This document shows positions 56,791 through 64,000 of a stretch of 64,000 nt of DNA, piece after piece (within the stretch, counting starts at the first letter, position 1; each line of letters begins with the position of its first letter). Under the pieces are notes generated by a model, which was not told the origin of the DNA, did no database searches, and was given only the letters and a program-made list of their open reading frames with translations. The stretch is from Nectonema munidae (lineage: Eukaryota > Nematomorpha > Nectonematoida > Nectonematidae). A program made the position numbers and the translations under genes. The stretch lies in NCBI GenBank assembly GCA_030549495.1, contig JAUIRK010000058.1, positions 479,501 to 543,500 on the forward strand, in the 5' to 3' direction.

Positions 56791-58152
56791 ATGCCTGCGA
56801 ACGAAATATTAACTCTTTCTTTTGGAGAAACTTCTAATTTTGTTACTTCTCATTTTTTCAACTTACAAAGAACCCAATTGTATAACTTGGTAGACTCTTC
56901 ACTCAGTTTAGAAGATGTCTCATCCCAAGCCTTTTTTCATACTTCTCTTTCCAAAAACATTAAACCGCGCGTGATATACTCAGATTTCAAAGAAAAAGTC
57001 TGCAATCTCTCTCCTAAACTTTATGGAAATCATGATCAACCACCTTTGGAAAATTGCAATTATCAAAGATTCCTCCAGCCTAAATTTGACAATAGTATTG
57101 ATGCAATTAATAAAGATGACGTAATTGCGAAAAAGAATTCTCACTGGTCTGACTTGATAAACTTTCCAATAGAATTCAAGTCGTTGGTGAACATGGACGA
57201 CTGTTCATTGTCAGTTTCTTCAGAGATGTATGATTGCCACACACCCAATCACAATAAATACATCGAGAGCTGTGAAGACAGTATTCGGTTCTTTGCTGAA
57301 GCGTGTGATTCACTCAAAAGTTTTCACATTTTGACAGATATTGGAAGCAGTTTTGCCAGATCAGCTTGCCAAATCGCAGAACATGTTAGTGACGAATTCC
57401 TCAAATCTGATTTAATTTCTATTTTTACGCCAGGGAAAAGTCGAAATGATTATCAAGATACCGCTTGTGAGGTGGATGGAGTTTTGAATGCGCTAAGTCG
57501 TGCGTACACCTTGAAAAATCTTTATGAAAACTCTAAAGGCGTTTTACCGCTCTCTTTAACTCATTTTAACAAGAATTCTTCTTCATATGATTGTAGTGAT
57601 ACAGTAGTTCACACTTCTGCAATTCTTGCTACTGTATTGAGCAATGCCTTCACTGTATTTCCCATGAATAAATTGTCCATCAGTGCAATGTCTTCACACC
57701 TAAATCTTAATTGCGCCACCAAAGTCTGGCAAATGTCTTCTAAACTGGGTAACATTGCAGAGTTGATAAAGTTTTCGCCTTGCCCTCGTGAAGCGGATGA
57801 TGATTATTTGTCAAGCATAGCGATAACAAGAGGAGGCATAAATATTGAGAGAATGCTTGCTAGTGATCTTGTGTTTGACTTTGACTCCTACTTACCTCTT
57901 TCTCCTCCCTTTCCTATATCAATATTTTTGGACGCATCTTTAAATGAGGTTTTCATTAAGAAGGAGATGGATTTGAATTATGGGATTCCTATTGCAACAA
58001 AAGTCTTTTCTTCTCATCACGCAAATGCTTTTTTACGCGATGTTCATGATAAGTTTGTCAAAGTCAGTAAAGGATATCTTATCAGAGACTCACATTATAT
58101 GTGTAAAGATGAAATCAACGAGATTAATTCTTTTTTTCAAGAGATTGTGTAA
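56791..58152 (+). CDS. MSTO1: Misato homologue (DML1/MSTO1), tubulin-like
   Basis: 453 codons, no intron. The N-terminus EILTLSFGETSNFVTSHFFN matches Misato segment I (EVLTLQFGHYSNYVGTHWWN-type), the tubulin/FtsZ-like nucleotide-binding start, although the usual WW is FF. Further matches: HWSDLINFPIEFKSL (family: WSDFLRV...PRS), IRFFAEACDSLKSFHILTD (family: LHFYVEECDYLQGFQILCD) and VVHTSAILATVLSNAF (family: HCSAILATALD). The family acts in mitochondrial distribution and fusion, and in spindle assembly in flies. An in-frame TTG at 56782 would add MHI; the ATG at 56791 is the natural start. A polyadenylation signal AATAAA lies at 58183-58188. Shorter than the human protein (about 570) through missing loops, not truncation. 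Confidence 0.92.
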   Translation: MPANEILTLSFGETSNFVTSHFFNLQRTQLYNLVDSSLSLEDVSSQAFFHTSLSKNIKPRVIYSDFKEKVCNLSPKLYGNHDQPPLENCNYQRFLQPKFDNSIDAINKDDVIAKKNSHWSDLINFPIEFKSLVNMDDCSLSVSSEMYDCHTPNHNKYIESCEDSIRFFAEACDSLKSFHILTDIGSSFARSACQIAEHVSDEFLKSDLISIFTPGKSRNDYQDTACEVDGVLNALSRAYTLKNLYENSKGVLPLSLTHFNKNSSSYDCSDTVVHTSAILATVLSNAFTVFPMNKLSISAMSSHLNLNCATKVWQMSSKLGNIAELIKFSPCPREADDDYLSSIAITRGGINIERMLASDLVFDFDSYLPLSPPFPISIFLDASLNEVFIKKEMDLNYGIPIATKVFSSHHANAFLRDVHDKFVKVSKGYLIRDSHYMCKDEINEINSFFQEIV

Positions 58153-58206
58153 AGAATATCTTTAATTTTTCTTTGTTTTGTAAATAAATTAGTTTACTCC
58201 TTCACA

Positions 58207-58309
58207 ATGGCTCATTATCTTAACAGCGAAAGCTCTGAAAATCTTTTCAAGAAATGGCTTTCGATTAACTGCATCAATCACGTAGGGGCTTTAATATTCT
58301 TAAGGTAAA
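58207..58309 (+). CDS. possible first exon of RPAP1
   Basis: Opens with ATG in a CACAATGG context and reads MAHYLNSESSENLFKKWL then SINCINHVGALIFLR to TTAAG|GTAAAC (donor at 58308-58313). It could splice, phase 2, to an acceptor inside the RPAP1 frame at 58671 (TTTACAAG|TCTCGG), replacing the first 24 codons of RPAP1 as read. RPAP1 proteins usually begin with a short E-x-DLL-x-F-Q-x-x-FL motif that this resembles loosely (SSENLFKKWLS). Alternatively it is a short upstream frame by chance. Confidence 0.3.
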
Positions 58310-58600
58310 CAGTGATTTATGTATCTTCATATTTACAGGATAGTTTTTAGCGCGGTTTTTGAATCGGTTCAAATCTGTCTTTGGCTTCCTAGCCCAGACA
58401 TTTTCTTGCTCGGCTTTGGCGTCTTTAAAAGGAAATATATGCAATTGTACTCATTACAAAATTAATATGTTTGTTTTTTGTTTTTTATTTGAAGTTTTAT
58501 GTTTTTTTCATTTCTTGCTAGCCCTTAACATTTGCTAGTGTACCCCAGTGTTTATTGCAGTTACAAATATTTTAATGTATTTTAAATCATAAAGCTCTAA

Positions 58601-61600
58601 ATGGAAGGTAAAAAGTGTTTGGATTCAGGCAAGTGTGTAAATGCGCGTGTCGTTGAAAACATATTTACAAGTCTCGGACAACGGAATCTTAGATCGCCTG
58701 AAGAAAGTCTTAGAAAATTTGTTCCTGCATTCACTATAACTTTTGATGAGTGGAGCAGAATAGAGGAAGAAAGAAAAGTTAAAGACACACAGGAAAGTGC
58801 TTTTTCTTTGGTGTATAGAATGCGGTTTGGTGAAGCAAAAAATGCGAAGAAAAAGGCATTCAAAACTACTGTCAAATGGAAGAACAAGAGCTTGACGAAT
58901 TTATCCCCTAGCCTTAATTTTAATAATAAAATGTCCGCTTTGAATAAAACCAAATCTCTTTCAAGCCTGCCTTCCGTATATGAGGGTGCTAGTTTTTTTA
59001 ATTTTAAAAACTTTGAAAGTAACAAGTTTTGTTGGATGAATCCGAAAAAAATTATTATCGACAAAGATGATGGCAGATTTGACTTATCTGGATATTTGAT
59101 TGAAGGGGAATCTACGAGCAAACCTCCATCATCGGATTATGAAGGTTGTACACTTGATGAGCTGATCAACTTTCTCAAATCTTCTAACGTTGGGCAAAAG
59201 CTTTTAGCATTGAATACTCTGGCTCGAATCTTCCAACGAGCCCACAAGCATAGCATTGTGACCAAGGCTAAGAGCTTCTTTGCTCACGTATTTGATTCGA
59301 ATGATGTAATCAAGTTAATTCGCATCCAACTTGACAACAGCTCCTTAATGATCTGTTACTCTGCTATCCATGCCCTTTCGTCATTACTCTACGCTGCCAT
59401 TTGCGAGCAATACTTGTTGGATAATTTTCTCTATTTTGGTTTTCTATGTTTTCCTCAAACAAAAACACCCAAGTCCAAAGCGAATCTAGTTGAGCAAACT
59501 GACGATGAAGTACTAAGCTGTGATATTGTTAAAGGAGTCGTGATTCGCTTGAATACCCTTGCCAGAGTCACTTATCTGATTAAAAAAATGGGGGCGGGTG
59601 ATGCAAACTTTTTGAATCATGTGCTAGATCTTTTGATTCGAATTTGTCGAAATTCTGAAGAAGAGATTGAGTATATTTTCACCAATCACACTTCATTGCT
59701 TCTTCATTTCTTCAACAATTTTTTTTCTTTTTCTTCTATACAAGTAAAATGGAGTTTGGAAGCATTGATTTTGTCAAAGTTATTTTTGCTATCTTCAATC
59801 TTCACATCTTCCAATAGTAAAAGTGCTCAAGATTTCATCGTAAAAATGAATATATTAGAAAAGTCTTTTTCTTTTATTCACTTTTTTGTAAGTCTCGATA
59901 AAGAAACTTTTACTGATCCCTTGTCAATTGATAGTTTTATATTCATAGCATTTGTCTATTCATGGCAAGTGTTGATATGCTATGCTGAAAAGAATAACAT
60001 CATGCCAAGCTCAAATTTCTCCATTCTAGTGAATTTAGCTCGAAAAATTTCTCTTTCTCTTGATTCTGATATCTTGAATCGAGTTCTGCACTTTAATATT
60101 GAGTTATTCTTTCTTCAATTTTTGTTTCATTTGACTTCTATTACCTTATTTTGGATGAATGAAAATTTCTCCGAATCTCTATTTGACATTTGCTTGCATG
60201 TGCTCAATAAAATGTGCTTCTATTCTGAATTTCATGACTTTACACTTCAAACAACTTCGCTATTTTATTCTGTAATACGATTCCTGAATTGTTTCTTATC
60301 GCATAAGCAAGTGTTTTATAAAGAAAAAGTAACAACGACACTTTTTCGTTCAATTCTTTCAACCATTTTGGCTTTAGATGTTGCATCTGATTTCAAAAAA
60401 CCGACATCTCTATCAAAAAATGAGCCTACTTCAAATTTTCGGTTTTTAAGCATTCCGCCTAATTACCACATCTTTCAAAACAGTATTAGTAAGTTTCTTA
60501 TTTTAAAGGAGGCCTTCAAACTCTTTCTATCATCTCCAGTACATTTGAAAGAAGACGCTCCTTGCATCCTCCCTTTTTTGTCATTACAAACGTCCTTCGC
60601 ATTTAAAAAAGTCAGTTTTATTCAGGATCCTGCACTTTTGACCTCATTCCTAGGATTCCTACTCCAACTGTCTAATCTCACGCTAAACCCTTTACTTGAT
60701 GCCGAGGAAATTCTTCTTAATATTTTGAAGATATTTTCTTTCTTATTTTCAACTCAACTACCGACGCTTTCCCATCAAATCATAGCAAGTTTATTTCACC
60801 CTCTTCTCAAGATATGCGCTGTTTTGTTAAATCATCGAAATAACAGTGACTTTAAAACTATCGAGTTATGTTACGTTAAATGCCTTGAAGAGATATGCTT
60901 TCAGAGAGAGCAAAAATGCATCAGGTATGGCAACACAGAAAAGGACGCTACATTATTCTTATCGGGATATAATCCAATGATCTATCAATATTTGCCTTAC
61001 TGGCTCTTTTCTCCCATACAAACGTGGATTGACGTATTGAAAAGGGTAAGCAAAAGTGATACCCGAATTCCATTGTATATCGAGGAAAGAGAAATTTCCA
61101 AGGATATTTTGCCTTGCCTAAACTTAATATCGCTCATTATTGACAAAGATGCAGCATTGGCATCGATTTTACTTCCCCAATCCCCTCTACTATACATGTA
61201 CTCCCTTCACATTTTCCTGATAAGCAATACGTTGTTCTTGAACGAATTTGCTAGTATCAAACTTAAAAAGATTATATCTTATTTATTTTCTGGCGTTTCA
61301 TCTCCTTTCAACGAAAATTATTTCGACAATGTTTACTCATCCCTCCTCTTCAATGAAAACACCTTCGATGACTTATTTATGAAGTTCATCTCACACTACG
61401 AAGCAGTTTCCTATTCTGATCCAGTCTTCTCTCAATTTTTAGTGTTTCCCCTTTGTCAGGACTTCGGAAGAAAGTATCAGTTGATTTTTTGGAAGAATTT
61501 TCCACACTTGGCTAATTACGTTTTTGCGGATATCGAGGAAGAAATTTGGACAGATCATTTGATGAAGCAAATGGAAAAGGACGACGAAGTGATCTCTCTT

Positions 61601-61693
61601 TATCACACGTTTTATAAAAAGCACTCAACGCGGATAAATTCCTCTTTATTTCACTTTTTACAATTTCATCTTAAAATAAATAATACACGATAA
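58601..61693 (+). CDS. RPAP1: RNA polymerase II-associated protein 1
   Basis: 1,030 codons in one exon. RPAP1 is a HEAT/ARM-like cofactor for assembly and nuclear supply of RNA polymerase II. Diagnostic matches: DGRFDLSGYLIEGES followed by CTLDELINFLKSSNV and QKLLALNTLARIFQRA (residues about 157-215; family: ARFSLQGELL...YSLQELFHLTRS...ALALHVLAQVISRA), a D-x-V-K-G block (CDIVKGVVIRLNTLARVTYL), and the conserved C-terminal SHYEAVSYSDPVFSQFLVF with PLCQDFGRKYQLIFWKN (family: [21 protein letters not shown]). The rest is helical, Leu/Phe-rich and diverged. The N-terminal RPAP1_N block of longer homologues is not recognisable, so a 5' exon may be missing. It follows Misato by 448 bp on the same strand. 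The 174-codon antisense frame at 58597-59121 is a shadow. Confidence 0.92.
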   Translation: MEGKKCLDSGKCVNARVVENIFTSLGQRNLRSPEESLRKFVPAFTITFDEWSRIEEERKVKDTQESAFSLVYRMRFGEAKNAKKKAFKTTVKWKNKSLTNLSPSLNFNNKMSALNKTKSLSSLPSVYEGASFFNFKNFESNKFCWMNPKKIIIDKDDGRFDLSGYLIEGESTSKPPSSDYEGCTLDELINFLKSSNVGQKLLALNTLARIFQRAHKHSIVTKAKSFFAHVFDSNDVIKLIRIQLDNSSLMICYSAIHALSSLLYAAICEQYLLDNFLYFGFLCFPQTKTPKSKANLVEQTDDEVLSCDIVKGVVIRLNTLARVTYLIKKMGAGDANFLNHVLDLLIRICRNSEEEIEYIFTNHTSLLLHFFNNFFSFSSIQVKWSLEALILSKLFLLSSIFTSSNSKSAQDFIVKMNILEKSFSFIHFFVSLDKETFTDPLSIDSFIFIAFVYSWQVLICYAEKNNIMPSSNFSILVNLARKISLSLDSDILNRVLHFNIELFFLQFLFHLTSITLFWMNENFSESLFDICLHVLNKMCFYSEFHDFTLQTTSLFYSVIRFLNCFLSHKQVFYKEKVTTTLFRSILSTILALDVASDFKKPTSLSKNEPTSNFRFLSIPPNYHIFQNSISKFLILKEAFKLFLSSPVHLKEDAPCILPFLSLQTSFAFKKVSFIQDPALLTSFLGFLLQLSNLTLNPLLDAEEILLNILKIFSFLFSTQLPTLSHQIIASLFHPLLKICAVLLNHRNNSDFKTIELCYVKCLEEICFQREQKCIRYGNTEKDATLFLSGYNPMIYQYLPYWLFSPIQTWIDVLKRVSKSDTRIPLYIEEREISKDILPCLNLISLIIDKDAALASILLPQSPLLYMYSLHIFLISNTLFLNEFASIKLKKIISYLFSGVSSPFNENYFDNVYSSLLFNENTFDDLFMKFISHYEAVSYSDPVFSQFLVFPLCQDFGRKYQLIFWKNFPHLANYVFADIEEEIWTDHLMKQMEKDDEVISLYHTFYKKHSTRINSSLFHFLQFHLKINNTR

Positions 61694-62600
61694 TCTTTCT
61701 TGCTTTTTGTGGTTATACCCTCCAGTGCAAGTTTGTTGTGCTGATTCTAAATATGTAACTTGTTCAAAGAAGTACATGCTTTCTATTTTTCCGATGTTTA
61801 ATGTTTTTGATTTTGCAAGGAATTCTGACTTTAAAGCTATATAAAAATTAACATGAAATAATTTTCTTTAAAAGTGATAATTCTGATGACATAATTTTTC
61901 ATAGATAGGGGGTAAGCAAACTTTAACGATTTTTTTCCAAAGTTTCTCAGACAATTTTTTTAAGTTTTTCTGTAAAACCATTGAATTTTACCGTGTAGAA
62001 TCCAAATCTGAAATTTATTTTAGAAAAAAATATTAATATTCATAAAAATAAATACAAAAATTCATAGTTTTAAACTTTGAAAGCAAACAGGTATCCCAGC
62101 TTTAGACAGCATAAAAGGTATAAAAAAAAGCACCGTTAGTAAAAACAAGTTAAGTATTTTCATTCAACACATCAAACATTACGAAATCCGTATTCAAGTA
62201 ATTATTATATTCTAGTATCTTCCCATAAGAAATCTGATCTACTAAGAGGAAAGGGAAGGACCCTTGATTTGACAGAATATTATTATTTGCTTCAAATCTC
62301 GTTTCCTTATGTCGAACCTCTTTAACGGTCACCTCGTCATTTTAAAAAATCGACTATTTTATATAAAAGTTTTTTCTCAATTACAGTCATCTGTTGGCTG
62401 AGAAATGCTGTTACTTTTTAAAGTCTAAAAAGACTAAAAAGATCTCTAATGCATTTATCCATCATTTCTGAGATTTAGTAACATAAAAAATAAAAGTGAA
62501 AAGTTATAAATGTGAAGGATTGGAGTTCTTCTAGTAGCATGTCGTCCACTCACGGTATGATAAAATCGAGGAAATCTAAAAACATTTCATGTTTCTGAAT
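61694..62600. other. intergenic DNA downstream of RPAP1
   Basis: AATAAA overlaps the end of the RPAP1 frame at about 61677, a possible polyadenylation signal. No further gene was seen; the small minus frame at 62150-62332 has no recognisable motif. Confidence 0.4.
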
Positions 62601-62604
62601 GGTT

Positions 62605-62817
62605 CCTGGTCAAAAAGGCCCCAAAACCAAAATGGCCAAAATCAAAACGGCCAAAGCCAAAACGCCCAAAAACCCAAACAGCTAAAATAAATATGCCCAA
62701 AACCAAAACAGTCAAAAATCAAAACAACAAAAATATAAAATGATTAAAGTTTATTCTCTATCAGTTTTTGGCGGTTTTGGTTATTGACCGTTTTGGTTTT
62801 TGGCCTTTTTGACCAGG
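62605..62817. repeat. 213-bp foldback element with AAAACNGCCAAA repeats
   Basis: Perfect 16-bp inverted ends CCTGGTCAAAAAGGCC (62605-62620 and 62802-62817). The left inside is a degenerate tandem run of (C)CAAAAYGGCCAAAA units, and the right inside carries the same unit inverted (GGTTTTGG, GACCGTTTTGG). No clear target duplication. Confidence 0.7.
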
Positions 62818-62829
62818 CCAGGCACCTTC

Positions 62830-63365
62830 TGAATGAGAGGGTTTTCGCCTTTATTTTTGTTAAAAATTAAAAAGTATATAATAAAAAGTTTATTTAAATT
62901 ATATTTTAAGAACATTAATGTAGTATATAGTTTATAAAGGTGGTTACTATTTTAAAAAAAGTTTTTTATTTAAAATTTAATGATCTTTAATGCTATATAG
63001 GTACGCTATCATATACCCTTCAACAAAAACTTTATTAGGAACCCAATGGCGTGATAAATTTTTATAGTGTAAGCTAGTTTTCATCTTGCCTTATATCCCT
63101 GAGAAGAAATCTGTTGGATTTTCATTGGAAGACAGCTATCGTATGGTCTGTTGTGCTTTGTAGAAAACCTTTGGATCTTTTTTTAATTGACTTGCTAAAC
63201 AAATCATTGACGTCCTGTTAGATAGAACCGCCATTTATGATTGTAGCAATGCATATGCAGTCGTCGTAATAGAAAATTGCTCCTCCTTTGATGTAGAGTA
63301 GTATGGTTGAGATCGAAGCTAGTTTTGCAATATGAATGTCTAGCTTATTTTTCCCATGTTCCTTT
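62830..63365. other. AT-rich intergenic DNA
   Basis: No gene or repeat element could be supported. Confidence 0.4.
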
Positions 63366-63369
63366 TAGC

Positions 63370-64000
63370 ATGCCCGCAGGCTAGATCCGGCCCGCAATGC
63401 TCTGAAGCCCGGCACGTCGAGCAGAAAACCCAATTGGAACATTTTTTTTATCCAGATCTTTTCAACCAGAAACAGCTTCACTTTCTTTAGTGATTTTATT
63501 CATAGAAAATATAAATATGATCATTGTGCAGTAGAATTGTTTGTTTAGCAGGCATGTTGTTGCAGTGTATAAAGTTTTGTTTGAAGGCATGTTTTTATTG
63601 ATTTATTTATTTTTAGCTTTAATTAAATCTTTTAAATGTCATTTCCGTTCTGCTCAACTTTCTGCAAGCATGTCTCAAATCCTGCGTGTTAAGAAAGGAA
63701 AAGGGGACTTTTAGGTTCAGACTTGCAACTCCAAATGGGAATAATACTTTTTCATCAAACGTTTTGGACAGGCCCAGTGTTTCATATGCTTGAAGACTGT
63801 GGCTCTGTCATTAAGGAATACAACGTTCACCGCCGCTGCAGGAAGAAAAGACGACATAGTTAGACTCTCAGGTAACCTGCAGAAAACAAGTTCGTTTTTT
63901 CGGAAGCAGGTTGTTGAGGAGGAGAAGGTGACATGGTCCAGCTTGCGGTTTTTATTCGTGGTGTCAGTGCTGACCTCTACGTGTATAAGCACTTTTTTTT
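63370..64000 (+). mobile_element. hAT element (GTF2IRD2/ZBED-like), decayed, cut by window end
   Basis: 63374-63415 is a GC-rich hAT-style end (GCCCGCAGGCTAGATCCGGC, CCCGCAATG). From 63690 two plus frames together recall the start of a GTF2IRD2/ZBED-like transposase: CFICLKTVA and then VIKEYNVHRRC (family: CLVCNE.VAVMKEYNLRRH), followed by RLSGNLQKTSSFFRKQ (family: LK.SL..QQ.FF.K). Frames shift, so it is a relic. The open minus frame at 63717-63992 is antisense to it and is not a gene. Confidence 0.6.

Noticed and set aside
58597-59121. 174-codon minus-strand frame
   Set aside because: Antisense shadow of the conserved RPAP1 N-terminal region.
63717-63992. 91-codon minus-strand frame
   Set aside because: Antisense to recognisable hAT transposase remnants on the plus strand.
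1-64000. LTR retrotransposon, provirus, Polinton or CRISPR array
   Set aside because: No long terminal direct repeats, no gag, protease, integrase or capsid-like reading, and no regularly spaced direct repeats were seen.

Overview
The window is animal nuclear DNA. It is very AT-rich, its genes are spliced with GT..AG introns, it has no bacterial-style gene packing, and most of the sequence is transposon debris. The genes found (a FARP/FRMD7-type FERM protein, Misato, RPAP1, a lipoyltransferase exon) are general metazoan genes. The AT content and the mix of piggyBac, hAT, tRNA-SINE and LINE relics suggest an invertebrate, perhaps an arthropod, but the taxon is not resolved.

Left half, about 6.1-32.6 kb. 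The main result is a minus-strand gene of about 26.5 kb that shows up only after joining exons. Eleven exons, all with phase-compatible GT..AG borders, give about 1,103 codons: a complete 4.1-type FERM domain (F1, F2, F3), a FERM-adjacent segment, and a 702-codon tail on one last exon. Its sequence is closest to FARP1/2 and FRMD7, but no DH or PH domain follows, so FRMD7-like is the better label. Its introns hold a nearly complete piggyBac on the opposite strand, several hAT elements with 8-bp target duplications, tRNA-derived SINEs, a MULE-like foldback, a 263-bp hairpin and a duplicated block with a hAT element at its junction.

Left flank, 1-6 kb: a possible plus-strand 3' gene end (1715-2063), SINEs and a decayed piggyBac fragment.

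Middle, 32.6-56.7 kb: mostly repeats. They include a decayed ZBED/FAM200-like hAT (35.1-37.0 kb), a 5'-truncated minus-strand LINE carrying endonuclease end, reverse transcriptase, RNase H and tail (42.6-45.8 kb), a hAT nested in a SINE (48.3-48.6 kb), hairpins and TTAA-flanked MITEs. At 50.2 kb there is a clear first exon of a mitochondrial lipoyltransferase (LIPT1-like); its downstream exons could not be joined, and there are exon-like open stretches near 52.4-52.9 and 55.1-55.5 kb.

Right end, 56.8-61.7 kb: two compact genes in tandem on the plus strand, Misato/DML1 (453 codons, intronless) and RPAP1 (1,030 codons, intronless as read, with a possible extra 5' exon). Beyond them are a foldback element and the start of a hAT element that runs off the window.

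A recurring structure stands out. Short TTAA-flanked elements of about 110-150 bp, piggyBac-like by their ends, carry an 18-bp palindrome exactly 15 bp from one end. The position and the symmetry are conserved, but the palindrome sequence differs between subfamilies. No LTR retroelement, provirus, Polinton, CRISPR array or clear functional tRNA gene was recognised.
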